Below are positions 17,388 through 26,558 of a DNA stretch of 64,000 nucleotides, piece by piece (within the stretch, counting starts at the first letter, position 1; each line of letters begins with the position of its first letter). This DNA is from DASQPR01 sp963831705 (GTDB lineage: Bacteria > Actinomycetota > Actinomycetes > Mycobacteriales > Micromonosporaceae). The stretch is taken from positions 36,555 to 100,554 of the forward strand of contig CAWHRE010000004.1 in the NCBI GenBank assembly GCA_963831705.1, in the 5' to 3' direction. The position numbers and the translations under genes are program-made. A model generated the notes under the pieces. That model was not told where the DNA came from. It ran no database searches and saw only the letters and a list, made by a program, of their open reading frames with translations.

Positions 17388-18588
17388 TTAGCTGAGGTTC
17401 GGACAGCTCAGGCTCAAGATCACGGCTCGGTTGCGTTGAGCCAGTGTGGGTACCAGGTTGCCGTGCTGGTCGAGGTCGTTGATGTGGTAGCGGGAGTGGA
17501 TGCCGGCGCCCACCGTCGTGATGTCCGGGGTGGGGACGCCGATACTCGTGCAGAACGGCGGCGACGGCGTTGGCCCGTTCCTTGGCGAGGTGGCGCTGAT
17601 CGGCATCGGTGCCCCAGGTGGCGGTCATGCCGGTCACGACGACGCTGTATGGTCCGGCGGCGATCTGACTCGCGTAAACCTTCAGGACGTTCTTCGCCGC
17701 AGCGGAATCCCGGAACGTGGCGAGACTCGGTTGGAAGCCGACCGCACCGGTGTTGGCCAGAATGATGTCGTGACACGGTGCCGGCGTTGGAGGATTGCTC
17801 GGACGGGTCACCGGTACGAGGCTCACCTTGAGAGTGCTCAGCGGTGCGCGGGTGTTCTCCGCGTCGATCGCGTCCGTGCAGGTGGCGCCGGCGCTGGTCG
17901 AGATCGACGTCCAGATCGCCTTGAGGTTGGTGAACTCGGCCGGGCTGAGACGCTGCTGCGGTGCGGTGGTCCCGCCGATGCCGTCGAAGACCACGTGATC
18001 GCCGGTCAGCACGGGGAGGTAGCCGGACGACTTGATGTACCGCGTGATGTCGTCCGGTTCCGCGTCGACGAGGTCACCCTTCGTGAAGTCGAGCGGAGCG
18101 ACCGTGGACAGTCCGGAGTCGAGCACGACGATGGTTCCGCCGGTGGGCACCGCATGGGATGCCATGTCGAGCGCGGTGAGCAGATCGGCTTCCGGAGTCT
18201 TCGCCCTGGCCTGCTCGATACCCGCGGTAATAGCGTTCAGATGGCTGGTCAGCTCCCGTGACTTCGCCCCGGAATTGGCACCCGCCGCAACGAACGGCGT
18301 GGCTTGCGTCCAGGAGATGTACGGTGCGCCATCGGCCGCGATGATCGTCACGGTGCCGCCGCCGCTTGCCACCGCGGTGATGCGGTCTTTCACTTCTCCG
18401 GGCGCGACCGGGGCGGGGCTGTTGCCGTGTACGCCGTAAACCACCGCGATGCCGCCTTGCACGTCGCCGTCCGTCAGACACGAGGGTGTCGCTGGTGTGC
18501 TCTGGTGGCTGCTGGTACAGCTCGTGACGGCTGCCAATCCCAGCACGGCCACCGATAGAACGATCAAGGATTGACCGGTGCGTACCAC
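17388..18588 (-). pseudogene. VWA-like/OmpA-like lipoprotein, frameshifted
   Basis: From GTG 18588, behind GGAGGGAGC, the protein begins with a lipoprotein signal (VLGLAAVTSC). The central region (GGTIVVLDSGLSTVAPLDF) looks like a von Willebrand A-type strand-loop. The C-terminal 120 residues resemble an OmpA peptidoglycan-binding domain: VVVTGMTATWGTDADQRHLA, KERANAVAAVL, then, in the next frame, SIGVPTPDITTVGAGIHSRY and LAQRNRAVILSLSCP. Deleting one base around 17545-17555 joins the two frames, so it carries one extra base. It overlaps the upstream membrane-protein gene by 25 bases; the two probably work together in the envelope. Confidence 0.75.
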
Positions 18589-19700
18589 TGCGGTGCTCCC
18601 TCCACGGTTGACGCAATGACGTCGGCCGGGCTGACCGGCGCGTCCGAGCGCGAGCTGAACAAGGTCATTTCGGCGCGGGCCGAGGCCATGTCCGCCTGGA
18701 GGCGAAGCTCGGCCATCCGCTCCCCGCGCTTGATCGCGCCGCTCAGCCGCTTCTGGCGGCGGATGAGTGACTCGAGTGCGTGGCATGCCTCGGCGTGATC
18801 AGTCCGGGCGTCCCGTACGGCCTTGCGCGCAGACAGAACGGCGAGCACGGCCCGGTCGCGCAGCACGATCGCGGCAATCGCGACGGCGCCGCTCATCAGG
18901 TAGAGGACCAAGAGCGCGATGGCCGGCAGCAGCCGTGCTTGCAGACTCGACAGGTCGCCCGCGCTGGCACCCACCGAGCCTGGATCACCGATGCCACCGC
19001 CGTCGGTCGGGATGCCGACGATCAGCCGGATCGCGAACGCGGTCAGACCCCAGGCCAACCAACCCCCGCCGCAGACGATCCACAGCGGGCGCAGCGCATG
19101 GCCTTCGTAGGCGCCGTCGTGCCGGAGACTGTAGCCCGCGGCCCAGAGCAGCATCAGTGCGAGGAAGGTGATGGCGACGAGCAGACCGAGTAGCGTCCGA
19201 TCGCTGAGATCGCTCCACAGCGTGCCGACCACCGGCTTGAAGTTGACCACGTCGACGACACCGCCGAGCACGGGTGCCGCGCGCATGCCGATTTGGCCCA
19301 GCGGGTTGCTGACGAGACGTCGGAGCACGCCCGACAGCTCGTCGCCGTCCGTACCGGATTCCTTGCCCGACTCGGTGTCCGTGGACCCGCCGACGACGTC
19401 GGCGACTCGATGCGCCGCCGCCGTCACACCGTCCGCCGTCGTCACGGCCTCGTCCAGCGCTCGCTGGAGCCGTGCGACCTCCTCCTGCTTCGCGGCGATC
19501 TCGGCATCGACGTCGGTCAGCTGATTGGCGAGTCCGGCGCTACTGCGCGCCGCGGCAACCTCGCTGTTAGCGGCCAGCGGCGCAGCGATGACGACGTTGA
19601 AGTCGTCACCGCGGTCGTTGCGCCCGAGGTATCGGGACGCCCGGCTGAGCGGACGTGTAGGCGACAGGCGCGGTGGACGCGCGTCGAATCCGAACATCAT
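18564..19700 (-). CDS. Membrane protein with flanking coiled coils, unknown function
   Basis: A 378-residue protein not assigned to a known family. Residues about 60-95 (LTDVDAEIAAKQEEVARLQR...) are a coiled coil; a Ser/Asp/Glu-rich linker follows; then three or four membrane helices (LLGLLVAITFLALMLLWAAG, WIVCGGGWLAWGLTAFAIRL, LLPAIALLVLYLMSGAVAIA) and a C-terminal basic/acidic coiled coil. The ribosome site GGAGGTC favours ATG 19697 or 19700. It overlaps and precedes the VWA/OmpA-like lipoprotein gene, suggesting one membrane-spanning complex anchored to the wall. Confidence 0.75.
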   Translation of the reverse strand: MMFGFDARPPRLSPTRPLSRASRYLGRNDRGDDFNVVIAAPLAANSEVAAARSSAGLANQLTDVDAEIAAKQEEVARLQRALDEAVTTADGVTAAAHRVADVVGGSTDTESGKESGTDGDELSGVLRRLVSNPLGQIGMRAAPVLGGVVDVVNFKPVVGTLWSDLSDRTLLGLLVAITFLALMLLWAAGYSLRHDGAYEGHALRPLWIVCGGGWLAWGLTAFAIRLIVGIPTDGGGIGDPGSVGASAGDLSSLQARLLPAIALLVLYLMSGAVAIAAIVLRDRAVLAVLSARKAVRDARTDHAEACHALESLIRRQKRLSGAIKRGERMAELRLQADMASARAEMTLFSSRSDAPVSPADVIASTVEGAPQWYAPVNP

Positions 19701-20014
19701 GACCTCCCTGTGGTGGCGCTCTGTTGTCGTGATGCCCGATCGTCTGCATCATTCAAGGACCGTATTTATATGAATCTGAGGTAAACGCTACGGCGTAATT
19801 TGATCAGCGTCTTGATCGTTGACGAGCACTTGTCGGCACTGCCGAATCGTGCATCCTGAGTGGACCAAGGCACTCCACCGGCGGCACGAACGTGCCGATC
19901 GACGGCACTCCGAATTGCGGATCGATGACGGAAGTCGGCAATTCGCTGCCGAGATATGTTGATTCCGTGGGATTAGCGTTTGCGCGGTCAACGCGGAGGC
20001 CGGAGGGGTGGCGC
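19701..20014. promoter_or_regulatory. Divergent intergenic region with palindrome
   Basis: 314 bases without a convincing gene, AT-richer near 19750-19800. A 7-2-7 palindrome CGGCACG-AA-CGTGCCG lies at 19882-19897 and could bind a regulator. Promoters for the divergent membrane-protein and phosphatase genes are expected here, but I cannot place their boxes with certainty. Confidence 0.35.
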
Positions 20015-20824
20015 ATGAGCGTGGAGTTGGTCGAGGAGCTCACCGAACTGGCACGTCGCGTTGCGGAGCGAGCCGGACGGATGGCCTACGACGGACGCGA
20101 ACGTGTCACGTTCGTCGGTACCAAGTCCACCGAGACGGACTTCGTCACCAGCATGGACCGCGAGGTGGAAGCGTTCATCGTGGAATCGATCCGGCGTGAG
20201 CGTCCGAACGATGGCTTTCTGCTCGAAGAGGGAGATGCGCTCGACTCTCAATCCGGGTTCACGTGGTGCATCGATCCGATCGACGGCACGACAAATTATT
20301 TACGTCGATTGCCGCACTATTCGGTGTCCGTCGCGGTCATCCAGAATGGTCGGTGCATTGCGGGCGCGGTATCTGATCCGACGGCCGACGAAACATATGT
20401 CGCCACCGAGTCGAGGGGGGCAGTGCTGAACGGAGGCGCTCTCGACACGTCCGGTGCGGCGAGCACCGCGTCATCGTTGATCGGAACCGGCTTCGGATAC
20501 GGTCGTGGACTGCGGGAACGTCAAGGGGCGACGGTGCACGCGGTGCTTCCGTACATTGCGGATCTGCGACGTCCTGGATCCGCTGCGGTGGCGTTGGCGT
20601 GGGTGGCCGCTGGCCGGCTGGACGGGTTCTGGGAAATCGGACTGTCGCCGTGGGACTACGCGGCCGGAGCCTTGCTCGTACGAGAAGCGGGCGGAGTCGT
20701 CAAGCGCTGGCGGATCGAGGGTACGGACGACGAATTGCTGATCGCCGGCACACGCGGCAACTTCGATGAACTCCAGCGGCTCATTCGGTCCGCCGAACGG
20801 GCGAGAACTGTGGAGATCGATTGA
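20015..20824 (+). CDS. Inositol monophosphatase / histidinol phosphatase family protein
   Basis: A 269-residue Mg-dependent sugar phosphatase. The signature blocks are GTKSTETDFVTSMDREVE, LLEEGD, WCIDPIDGTTNYLRRLP (metal site) and GLSPWDYAAGALLVREAGG. In actinobacteria such proteins act on inositol phosphate, histidinol phosphate or related compounds; the exact substrate is open. Start ATG 20015 has GGAGGGG upstream. Confidence 0.92.
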   Translation: MSVELVEELTELARRVAERAGRMAYDGRERVTFVGTKSTETDFVTSMDREVEAFIVESIRRERPNDGFLLEEGDALDSQSGFTWCIDPIDGTTNYLRRLPHYSVSVAVIQNGRCIAGAVSDPTADETYVATESRGAVLNGGALDTSGAASTASSLIGTGFGYGRGLRERQGATVHAVLPYIADLRRPGSAAVALAWVAAGRLDGFWEIGLSPWDYAAGALLVREAGGVVKRWRIEGTDDELLIAGTRGNFDELQRLIRSAERARTVEID

Positions 20825-20891
20825 CGCGTTCCTTCGCATCTCGGTAACGTGCGTCGCGCACATTGAGTCGATCTCTAGCTCCTAAGGGGCG

Positions 20892-22226
20892 TTGTTGACC
20901 GAGGCCCAAGGTCCCGAGCGCGGCTGGTCCGGATGGGGAAAGGCGGTCGGAGACGCGCTGACGGCGCGCAATCTGACAGTCAACGCGGCCGCCGCGCAAC
21001 TGGGGATTCGCAATACGACCCTCGGCAAGTGGCTCGATGGTCTGGTGCCACCCCGGTTGGACGTCCTGCCCGCGATCGCCCAGTTGACCGGGATCAGCCA
21101 CCTTCTTCAGCTGTCGCTCGGCGGCGTGCTGCCGGAATCGCTCCACGCCGATGCTCATACCATCCAGGTGGCCGAAGAGTTGCGCGCCGTGGTCGGCACG
21201 CTCGACCAGGTCGTTCATCGGGCATCCGAACTCGCATTTACCGATGCCGGCGCCCGGCTCGCCGGGGTCCTCCTGTCCCGTGGGCAGGGTATGCAGGTCA
21301 CGCTCCGGCGGGCGTCCCGCGGACGCCGATACCCGATCCACTTGAGTACCTACGTCGGGATCGACGACTTCGGCGATCATCGGCGCGCCGAGATCGAAGA
21401 TCTGCGCAAGGATGTCACGAAGATCGTCGGTGATTCATCGACGGCTTTCGGCGCGCGGTGGAGAGAACAGGATGCGCATGACTGGGAGCCCCCGCGTCCG
21501 CGGCTGATCCTGAACGTGCCTCAGCATGAGCGCCCACGGCCTCCGTCGGAGCGACGGCTGTCCGCGGCACCGAACTTCTTGATGCTCGGATGTCCGTACG
21601 CGCACGCGGAGTTCGTCGGCGCGCTCTTGGCGGAATCCTTGGGCTACGGCTATCACGACGTGCGGTACAGCGTCACGTTGCCGCTGGATCGATCGCCAAC
21701 CGACGCCGCGGTCACCGACGCGCGCACGAACTTCACGAAAACGCTGATGGACGATGATCACGCAACGTCCAGGCACGTCTGGTCAATTACGGATCATCGC
21801 GTCATACCGAACGTGATCGAAAGTCTGGGCGAGGCCGCCGTCGCATGCGCGATCTATGTTCGCAGCGAGGATCGACTGCTGGAGCGTGGCGGCGAAGTCT
21901 GGGGCGTCGACGCGGCTGACATGTTCGAACTGCGAGACGCGCTGGATGCGGCCGTCGCGAACGCACCGTGGCCGTGCATCACGGTCACACCGCTCGACAG
22001 CCTCCTTCAGGTCGACGGCGATGGTCGGATCGACAAAGACCGACTCGCCGATGTGGCCACGCTCGCCGCCGCCGACGTCTGGGCCGCGCTTGCCACGCGA
22101 GGATTGGTACCGCCCGGAAATCTGGCCCTGGGCAGCATCCACCCGCTCTTCGATGAGCGCGGTCGGTTGCAGGATCTTCGCCCGTCGTTGGTGACCGCCG
22201 AACAGAGGATGCCACCCAAACGCTGA
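20892..22226 (+). CDS. HTH protein with large uncharacterised C-terminal region
   Basis: A 444-residue protein starting at TTG 20892 or 20895 after TAAGGGGC. Residues about 15-70 form a Cro/CI-type helix-turn-helix (WGKAVGDALTARNLTVNAAA, then IRNTTLGKWLDGLVPPRLDV). Residues 100-240 and 240-440 are alpha/beta regions I do not recognise; notable stretches are FLMLGCPYAHAEFVGALLAE and ACAIYVRSEDRLLERGGEVW. No P-loop or catalytic motif is evident. It is probably a DNA-binding protein with a ligand- or partner-sensing half. Confidence 0.7.
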   Translation: MLTEAQGPERGWSGWGKAVGDALTARNLTVNAAAAQLGIRNTTLGKWLDGLVPPRLDVLPAIAQLTGISHLLQLSLGGVLPESLHADAHTIQVAEELRAVVGTLDQVVHRASELAFTDAGARLAGVLLSRGQGMQVTLRRASRGRRYPIHLSTYVGIDDFGDHRRAEIEDLRKDVTKIVGDSSTAFGARWREQDAHDWEPPRPRLILNVPQHERPRPPSERRLSAAPNFLMLGCPYAHAEFVGALLAESLGYGYHDVRYSVTLPLDRSPTDAAVTDARTNFTKTLMDDDHATSRHVWSITDHRVIPNVIESLGEAAVACAIYVRSEDRLLERGGEVWGVDAADMFELRDALDAAVANAPWPCITVTPLDSLLQVDGDGRIDKDRLADVATLAAADVWAALATRGLVPPGNLALGSIHPLFDERGRLQDLRPSLVTAEQRMPPKR

Positions 22227-22325
22227 GCGTCCGCCTTATCGGTTAGGCCGGCCCGAACGCGACGCCGGTGTGTCGCTCGTCTCGATCATCTTCCGCTGCA
22301 TGCGGCCGTAACTTAACGTCGGTTC

Positions 22326-23345
22326 ATGAGTGACGTGATCGCCACACGATACGCACGGTTCGCCGAGGTCGAGGCGAGAGACAGTTCGCCGTTGTACGCC
22401 CAACTGGCCGCCGGTGTCGCCGCCGATCCCGAGGTGATCGCGCTGCTCGGGACACTGCCGGAGGCGAAGCAGCAACCGAATCTGCTGTTCGCGGCGGCCC
22501 GTTTCGTCGCCGGTACGCCCGAGGGGTTCGCGGACTTCCGATCGACGGTCTGCGACCGATGGGCGGACGTGTCGGCGATCATGCGCACGAAGCGTACGCA
22601 GACGAACGAGCCCGCCAGGTGCGCGGCGTTCTACCCGCTGCTGGCGTCGTTCCGGCAACCGCTCGCGTTGATCGAAGTCGGCGCGTCGGCGGGGCTGTGC
22701 CTCTATCCCGACCGGTACCGATACGAGTACCGGCACGACGGGACGACCACGATCTCCGGTGATCCGACGAGCCCGCTGACAATCGGGTGTGACGTCATCG
22801 GAGACGGTCCCGCCGTCGATAAACCGATCGACGTCGTCTGGCGCGCCGGTATCGACCTCAATCCGCTCGATGTGAACAGCGACGACGACATGGGTTGGCT
22901 GGAAACGTTGATCTGGCCGGGTGAACCGATGCCCGCGAGCGGCCTCGATAGCACCGGTACGGAAGGCAGCGCGGTACGCGAGGCACGGCTTCGGGCGGCG
23001 GTGGCGATCGCGCGTACCGATCCTCCTCGGATCGTGGCGGGCGACCTTCTGGGCGAGTTCGCGGCGCTGGCCGCTCAGGCGCCGGCGGACGCGACGCTCG
23101 TTGTTTTCCACTCCGCGGTACTGACCTACGTGCCGGTCGAGATACGGGAGGCGTTCGCCGACCTCGCGCTCGCCACCCGCGGCCACTGGCTCTCGCAGGA
23201 GGCGCCGCACGTGGTCGCTCGCGCGACGCCTGCCGACGAAACGGTGGCCCGCAACAACTTCGTGATGGCGTGCGATGCCGTCCCGGTCGCGGTCACGGCG
23301 CCGCACGGCGGTGCAATCCGGTGGCTCCTTCCTGAGTTCGGTTAG
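22326..23345 (+). CDS. DUF2332 family protein
   Basis: A 339-residue protein matching the actinobacterial DUF2332 family from end to end: RYARFAEVEARDSSPLYAQL at the start, PLLASFRQPLALIEVGASAG in the middle, and FHSAVLTYVPVEIREAF followed by HWLSQEAPHVV near the end. The segment LIEVGASAGLCL looks like a SAM-binding glycine loop, but the family is not biochemically defined. The gene ends four bases into the convergent MocR gene. Confidence 0.88.
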   Translation: MSDVIATRYARFAEVEARDSSPLYAQLAAGVAADPEVIALLGTLPEAKQQPNLLFAAARFVAGTPEGFADFRSTVCDRWADVSAIMRTKRTQTNEPARCAAFYPLLASFRQPLALIEVGASAGLCLYPDRYRYEYRHDGTTTISGDPTSPLTIGCDVIGDGPAVDKPIDVVWRAGIDLNPLDVNSDDDMGWLETLIWPGEPMPASGLDSTGTEGSAVREARLRAAVAIARTDPPRIVAGDLLGEFAALAAQAPADATLVVFHSAVLTYVPVEIREAFADLALATRGHWLSQEAPHVVARATPADETVARNNFVMACDAVPVAVTAPHGGAIRWLLPEFG

Positions 23346-24718
23346 GACAGCGCCGCGAGTAGGCGCGCGAGCGCTGCCGTGAACGCGTGCGGGGGCGGCG
23401 TGCCGTATCCGATCACCAGTCCCGGTGTCGGTGGCGATTGCGACGTGAACGAACCCAGGCCCTCAAGCGCCAGTCCGCGTGCCGCCGCGCGTTTGATGAT
23501 GTCGTCCTCTGTAGACCCGCGAGGAAGATCGAGCACCGCGTGCATGCCGGCGGCCACGCCGCTGATCCGGATCTCCGGCGCTTGTTCGCGGACAAGAGCG
23601 ACGAGACGATCACGCCGTCGCCGGTACGCGAGCCGGCAGCGCCGCACATGCCGGTCGTACGCGCCGGACGTGATGAAGTCGGCGAACGTCAGTTGATCGA
23701 TCGCGCTGGTCTGCCGGTCGGCCATCGCTTTCGCGGTCGCCACGTCGTCAACGAGATGGGTCGGGAGCACGAGCCACCCGAGCCGTACGCCCGGCGCTAG
23801 CGTCTTGCTGACCGTCCCCGCGTACACGACGCTCTCCGGCGCCAGCGCCTGCATCGCACCCACCGCCTGACGGTCGTATCGGAACTCGCCGTCGTAGTCG
23901 TCCTCGATGACCAGGCCACCGCCGGTGCGCGCCCATCGGATCGCATCCGTGCGCCGATGCGGAGCCATCGCCATGCCGAGCGGGAACTGATGTGCCGGCG
24001 TGACGAGTGCCGCTCCGGCGTCGCCGAAGTCGTCCACGACTGCGCCGGACGGATCGAGCGCGACATCGCGGATTCGCAGGCCTCGCCGCGCGACCAGGTC
24101 GTGGTAGGCCCGGTGCCCGTACGCCTCGATGGCCATCACGTCCGCGCCACGATCGATCAGTACCTCGCACAGCAGCGAGAGTGCCTGCGCGAATCCGTTG
24201 CAGACGAGGATGCGTTCGGGTTCCGCGCGTACGCCCCGAGCGCGGGACAGATATCCGGCGAGCGCCTGACGCAACTCCGTACGCCCACGTGGATCGCCGT
24301 ACCCGAACGCCTCCGACGGTGCTTGATGGAGTGCGCGTTTCGCCGAGGTCAGCCAGGCGGCTCGGGGGAACGAGGACACGTCCGGATGGCCCGGCCGCAG
24401 GTCGTAGCGCGCCGGTGGATTCGGTGGCCGGGTCGCCGGCGCCGCGATCGGGTCGACCGGCCGATCGGCGACCTGCGTACCGGAGCCGGTGACGGCGGTC
24501 AGCCAGCCCTCGGCGACCAGTTGGCCGTACGCGTCGACGATCGTGTTGCGGGCGATACCGAGATCCGCGGCCAGTGCCCGCGAGGACGGCAGACGCGTCC
24601 CCGGCGGCAGCCGGCCACCCTGGACGGCATCCCGTAGCGCTCGTTCGATCGCGGCTCGACCTCGGCCGGTGCCGATATCGAGATGAATATCCACGGAAGT
24701 GGCCCATGATGTAGACAT
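23342..24718 (-). CDS. MocR/PdxR-type regulator (GntR HTH plus aminotransferase-like domain)
   Basis: A 458-residue fusion. Residues about 15-80 are a GntR winged helix (LPPGTRLPSSRALAADLGIA, RNTIVDAYGQLVAEGWL). The rest is a class I aminotransferase-like domain with the PLP lysine in AGTVSKTLAPGVRLGW and the phosphate/aspartate site in VIEDDYDGEFRYDR. MocR proteins use PLP or aminated effectors to control divergent genes, here the AhpD-like and PEP-mutase-like pair. Confidence 0.92.
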   Translation of the reverse strand: MSTSWATSVDIHLDIGTGRGRAAIERALRDAVQGGRLPPGTRLPSSRALAADLGIARNTIVDAYGQLVAEGWLTAVTGSGTQVADRPVDPIAAPATRPPNPPARYDLRPGHPDVSSFPRAAWLTSAKRALHQAPSEAFGYGDPRGRTELRQALAGYLSRARGVRAEPERILVCNGFAQALSLLCEVLIDRGADVMAIEAYGHRAYHDLVARRGLRIRDVALDPSGAVVDDFGDAGAALVTPAHQFPLGMAMAPHRRTDAIRWARTGGGLVIEDDYDGEFRYDRQAVGAMQALAPESVVYAGTVSKTLAPGVRLGWLVLPTHLVDDVATAKAMADRQTSAIDQLTFADFITSGAYDRHVRRCRLAYRRRRDRLVALVREQAPEIRISGVAAGMHAVLDLPRGSTEDDIIKRAAARGLALEGLGSFTSQSPPTPGLVIGYGTPPPHAFTAALARLLAALS

Positions 24719-24765
24719 CAGAATGGACCTTAATACAGGGCCGATTCGCGCCTAACGTTGACCAC
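24719..24765. promoter_or_regulatory. MocR divergent promoter/operator region
   Basis: Only 47 bases separate the two divergent start codons, so promoters and the MocR binding site must share them. TGGACCTTAATACAGGGCC is the most operator-like stretch, with imperfect facing halves. The assignment is by position, not by a proven motif. Confidence 0.4.
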
Positions 24766-25257
24766 ATGACAACGACAACGGCGGCAACCGAAAACAACGC
24801 CCGGATCGACTTCGACGCTCACGCCGCACTGTTCGCGAAAGCGATGAGCCACCTCGACAAGGCCGCGACGAAGGAACTCGACCGTGTCGACTTCGACCAC
24901 AAGCTACGCGAACTCGTCCGCATCCGGGCCTCTCAGATCAACGGCTGCGCGTACTGCATCGACATGCACACGAAGGACGCACGCGCGATCGACGAGACCG
25001 AACAGCGGATCTACGCGCTGCCGGCGTGGCGTGAGACGCCGTACTTCTCCGACCGCGAACGCGCCGCGCTGGCGTTCACCGAGAGCGTCACGCTGCTCGC
25101 CGACGGCCACGTGCCGCTGGCCGCCTACGAGGCCGTGGCGGAACAATTCTCGGCCGCCGAAATCGCCGCCCTGATCAGCCTGATCGTTACGATCAACGCA
25201 TGGAACGCGATCGCCGTCAGCACGAGGGCCTGGACGCCGGGGACCTACCAGCCGTGA
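24766..25257 (+). CDS. AhpD-like carboxymuconolactone decarboxylase family protein
   Basis: A 163-residue helical protein with the redox-type CxxC site in INGCAYCIDMHTKDAR. ELVRIRASQINGCAYCID and PYFSDRERAALAFTESVT are family hallmarks. Members reduce peroxides or act as general thiol antioxidant proteins; the partner is unknown. The stop overlaps the next start (GTGA), so it forms an operon with the PEP-mutase-like gene. Confidence 0.92.
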   Translation: MTTTTAATENNARIDFDAHAALFAKAMSHLDKAATKELDRVDFDHKLRELVRIRASQINGCAYCIDMHTKDARAIDETEQRIYALPAWRETPYFSDRERAALAFTESVTLLADGHVPLAAYEAVAEQFSAAEIAALISLIVTINAWNAIAVSTRAWTPGTYQP

Positions 25258-26039
25258 CCACGTTCCGGGAGTTGCACGTACCGGGTGCGCCGCTGTTGAT
25301 CCCGAACCCGTGGGACGTCGGATCCGCACGCATCCTCGCGCACCTCGGGTTCCGCGCGCTCGCGACGACCAGCAGCGGCTTCGCCGCATCGCTCGGCCGT
25401 CGCGACTACGGCGTAACCCGGGCGGAGGCGCTGCGGCACGCGGCCGAGATCGTCGCGGCGACCGATCTGCCGGTCTCGGCAGACCTGGAGCACGGCTTCG
25501 CGGACGAGCCGGCCGGCGTGGCCGCACTCGTCCGCGACGCGATCGACACCGGCCTCGCCGGATGCTCGATCGAGGACTCCACCGGACGGCCCGAGGAGCC
25601 GATCTACGATCGCGAACTCGCGGCCGACCGGATCCGGGCCGCCGCGGAGGCCGCCGACGGCCGGATCGTGCTGACCGCGCGGGCCGAGAACTTCCTATGG
25701 GACCGGCCCGACCTCGCCGACACGATCGCGCGCCTGCAGGCGTACCAGGAGGCCGGCGCGGATGTGCTCTACGCGCCCGGAATCCGTACCGCCGAGGAGA
25801 TCCGCGCGGTCGTCACGTCCGTCGACCGGCCGGTCAACGTGCTCGCGATGCCCGGCGTGCCACCGGTCGCCGAACTGGCCGCGCTCGGAGTGGCACGGAT
25901 CTCGGTCGGCGGGGCGTTCGCGTTCGCCGCGCTGGGCGAGCTGGTCACGGCCGCCGACGAACTACTCACCAAGGGCACGTACGGGTACGCCCAACTGAGC
26001 GTCCGTGGCAAGTCCGTGATCAACGAACTGTTCGACTGA
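25254..26039 (+). CDS. Isocitrate lyase/PEP mutase superfamily protein
   Basis: A 261-residue TIM-barrel protein. LLIPNPWDVGSARILAHLGF opens the barrel, ATTSSGFAASLGRRDYG follows, the acidic metal site is in LPVSADLEHGFAD and AGCSIEDSTG, and RAENFLWDRPDLADTIARL and VNVLAMPGVP complete the pattern. These enzymes make or break C-C or C-P bonds next to a carboxylate; it most resembles the uncharacterised oxaloacetate/2-methylisocitrate-type group. Start GTG 25254 overlaps the previous stop. Confidence 0.88.
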   Translation: MTTFRELHVPGAPLLIPNPWDVGSARILAHLGFRALATTSSGFAASLGRRDYGVTRAEALRHAAEIVAATDLPVSADLEHGFADEPAGVAALVRDAIDTGLAGCSIEDSTGRPEEPIYDRELAADRIRAAAEAADGRIVLTARAENFLWDRPDLADTIARLQAYQEAGADVLYAPGIRTAEEIRAVVTSVDRPVNVLAMPGVPPVAELAALGVARISVGGAFAFAALGELVTAADELLTKGTYGYAQLSVRGKSVINELFD

Positions 26040-26042
26040 AGG

Positions 26043-26469
26043 CTAGGAAACGCAGAACTCGTTGCCCTCCGGGTCCGCCATCACCGTCCAGTGGTGCGGA
26101 CCCTGAGCGTTGGTACCGACGACGGTGGCACCGCGCATGACCAGATCGGCCACCTGAGCGTCGCTGTCCTCGGTGCCGACCCGGACATCGAGATGTACAC
26201 GGTTCTTGACCGACTTCGCCTCGGGCACTCGCTGGAAGTAGATCCGGCGGCCGTCCGGTCCGGGAGATGGCTACGCCGTCGGCCCACACCAGGACGCCGC
26301 GGAATCGGAGCGTGTCGGATTCGACAGCGTGGCCTTCGGCGATCATCCGCTGGATGAACGTCTCGTCGGACGGATCGACCGTCCAGCCCAGCGTCTCGGC
26401 CCACCAATCGGCTTGCGCGTGCGGATCAGTGGCATCGAACGTCACCTGAAAATCGAATGGTTTCCCCAT
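26043..26469 (-). pseudogene. VOC/glyoxalase-like protein, frameshifted
   Basis: The N-terminal half (FDFQVTFDATDPHAQADWWA, then RGVLVWADGVAIS) and C-terminal half (KNRVHLDVRVGTEDSDAQVA, then HHWTVMADPEGNEFCVS) of one VOC-superfamily protein lie in two frames. Deleting one C from the CCC run near 26267 gives SGPDGRRIYFQRVPE and a normal 141-residue protein. The length is 3n+1, consistent with one extra base. It is a recent pseudogene or a sequence error. Confidence 0.85.
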
Positions 26470-26558
26470 GCCGTAAAGCTAAAACAGCGGTCTGACAATC
26501 CAGCCGGTGTTAGATCAGCACGCTCGCCCGTACATCGAGGCTCAGAGCGACCTGCAAC

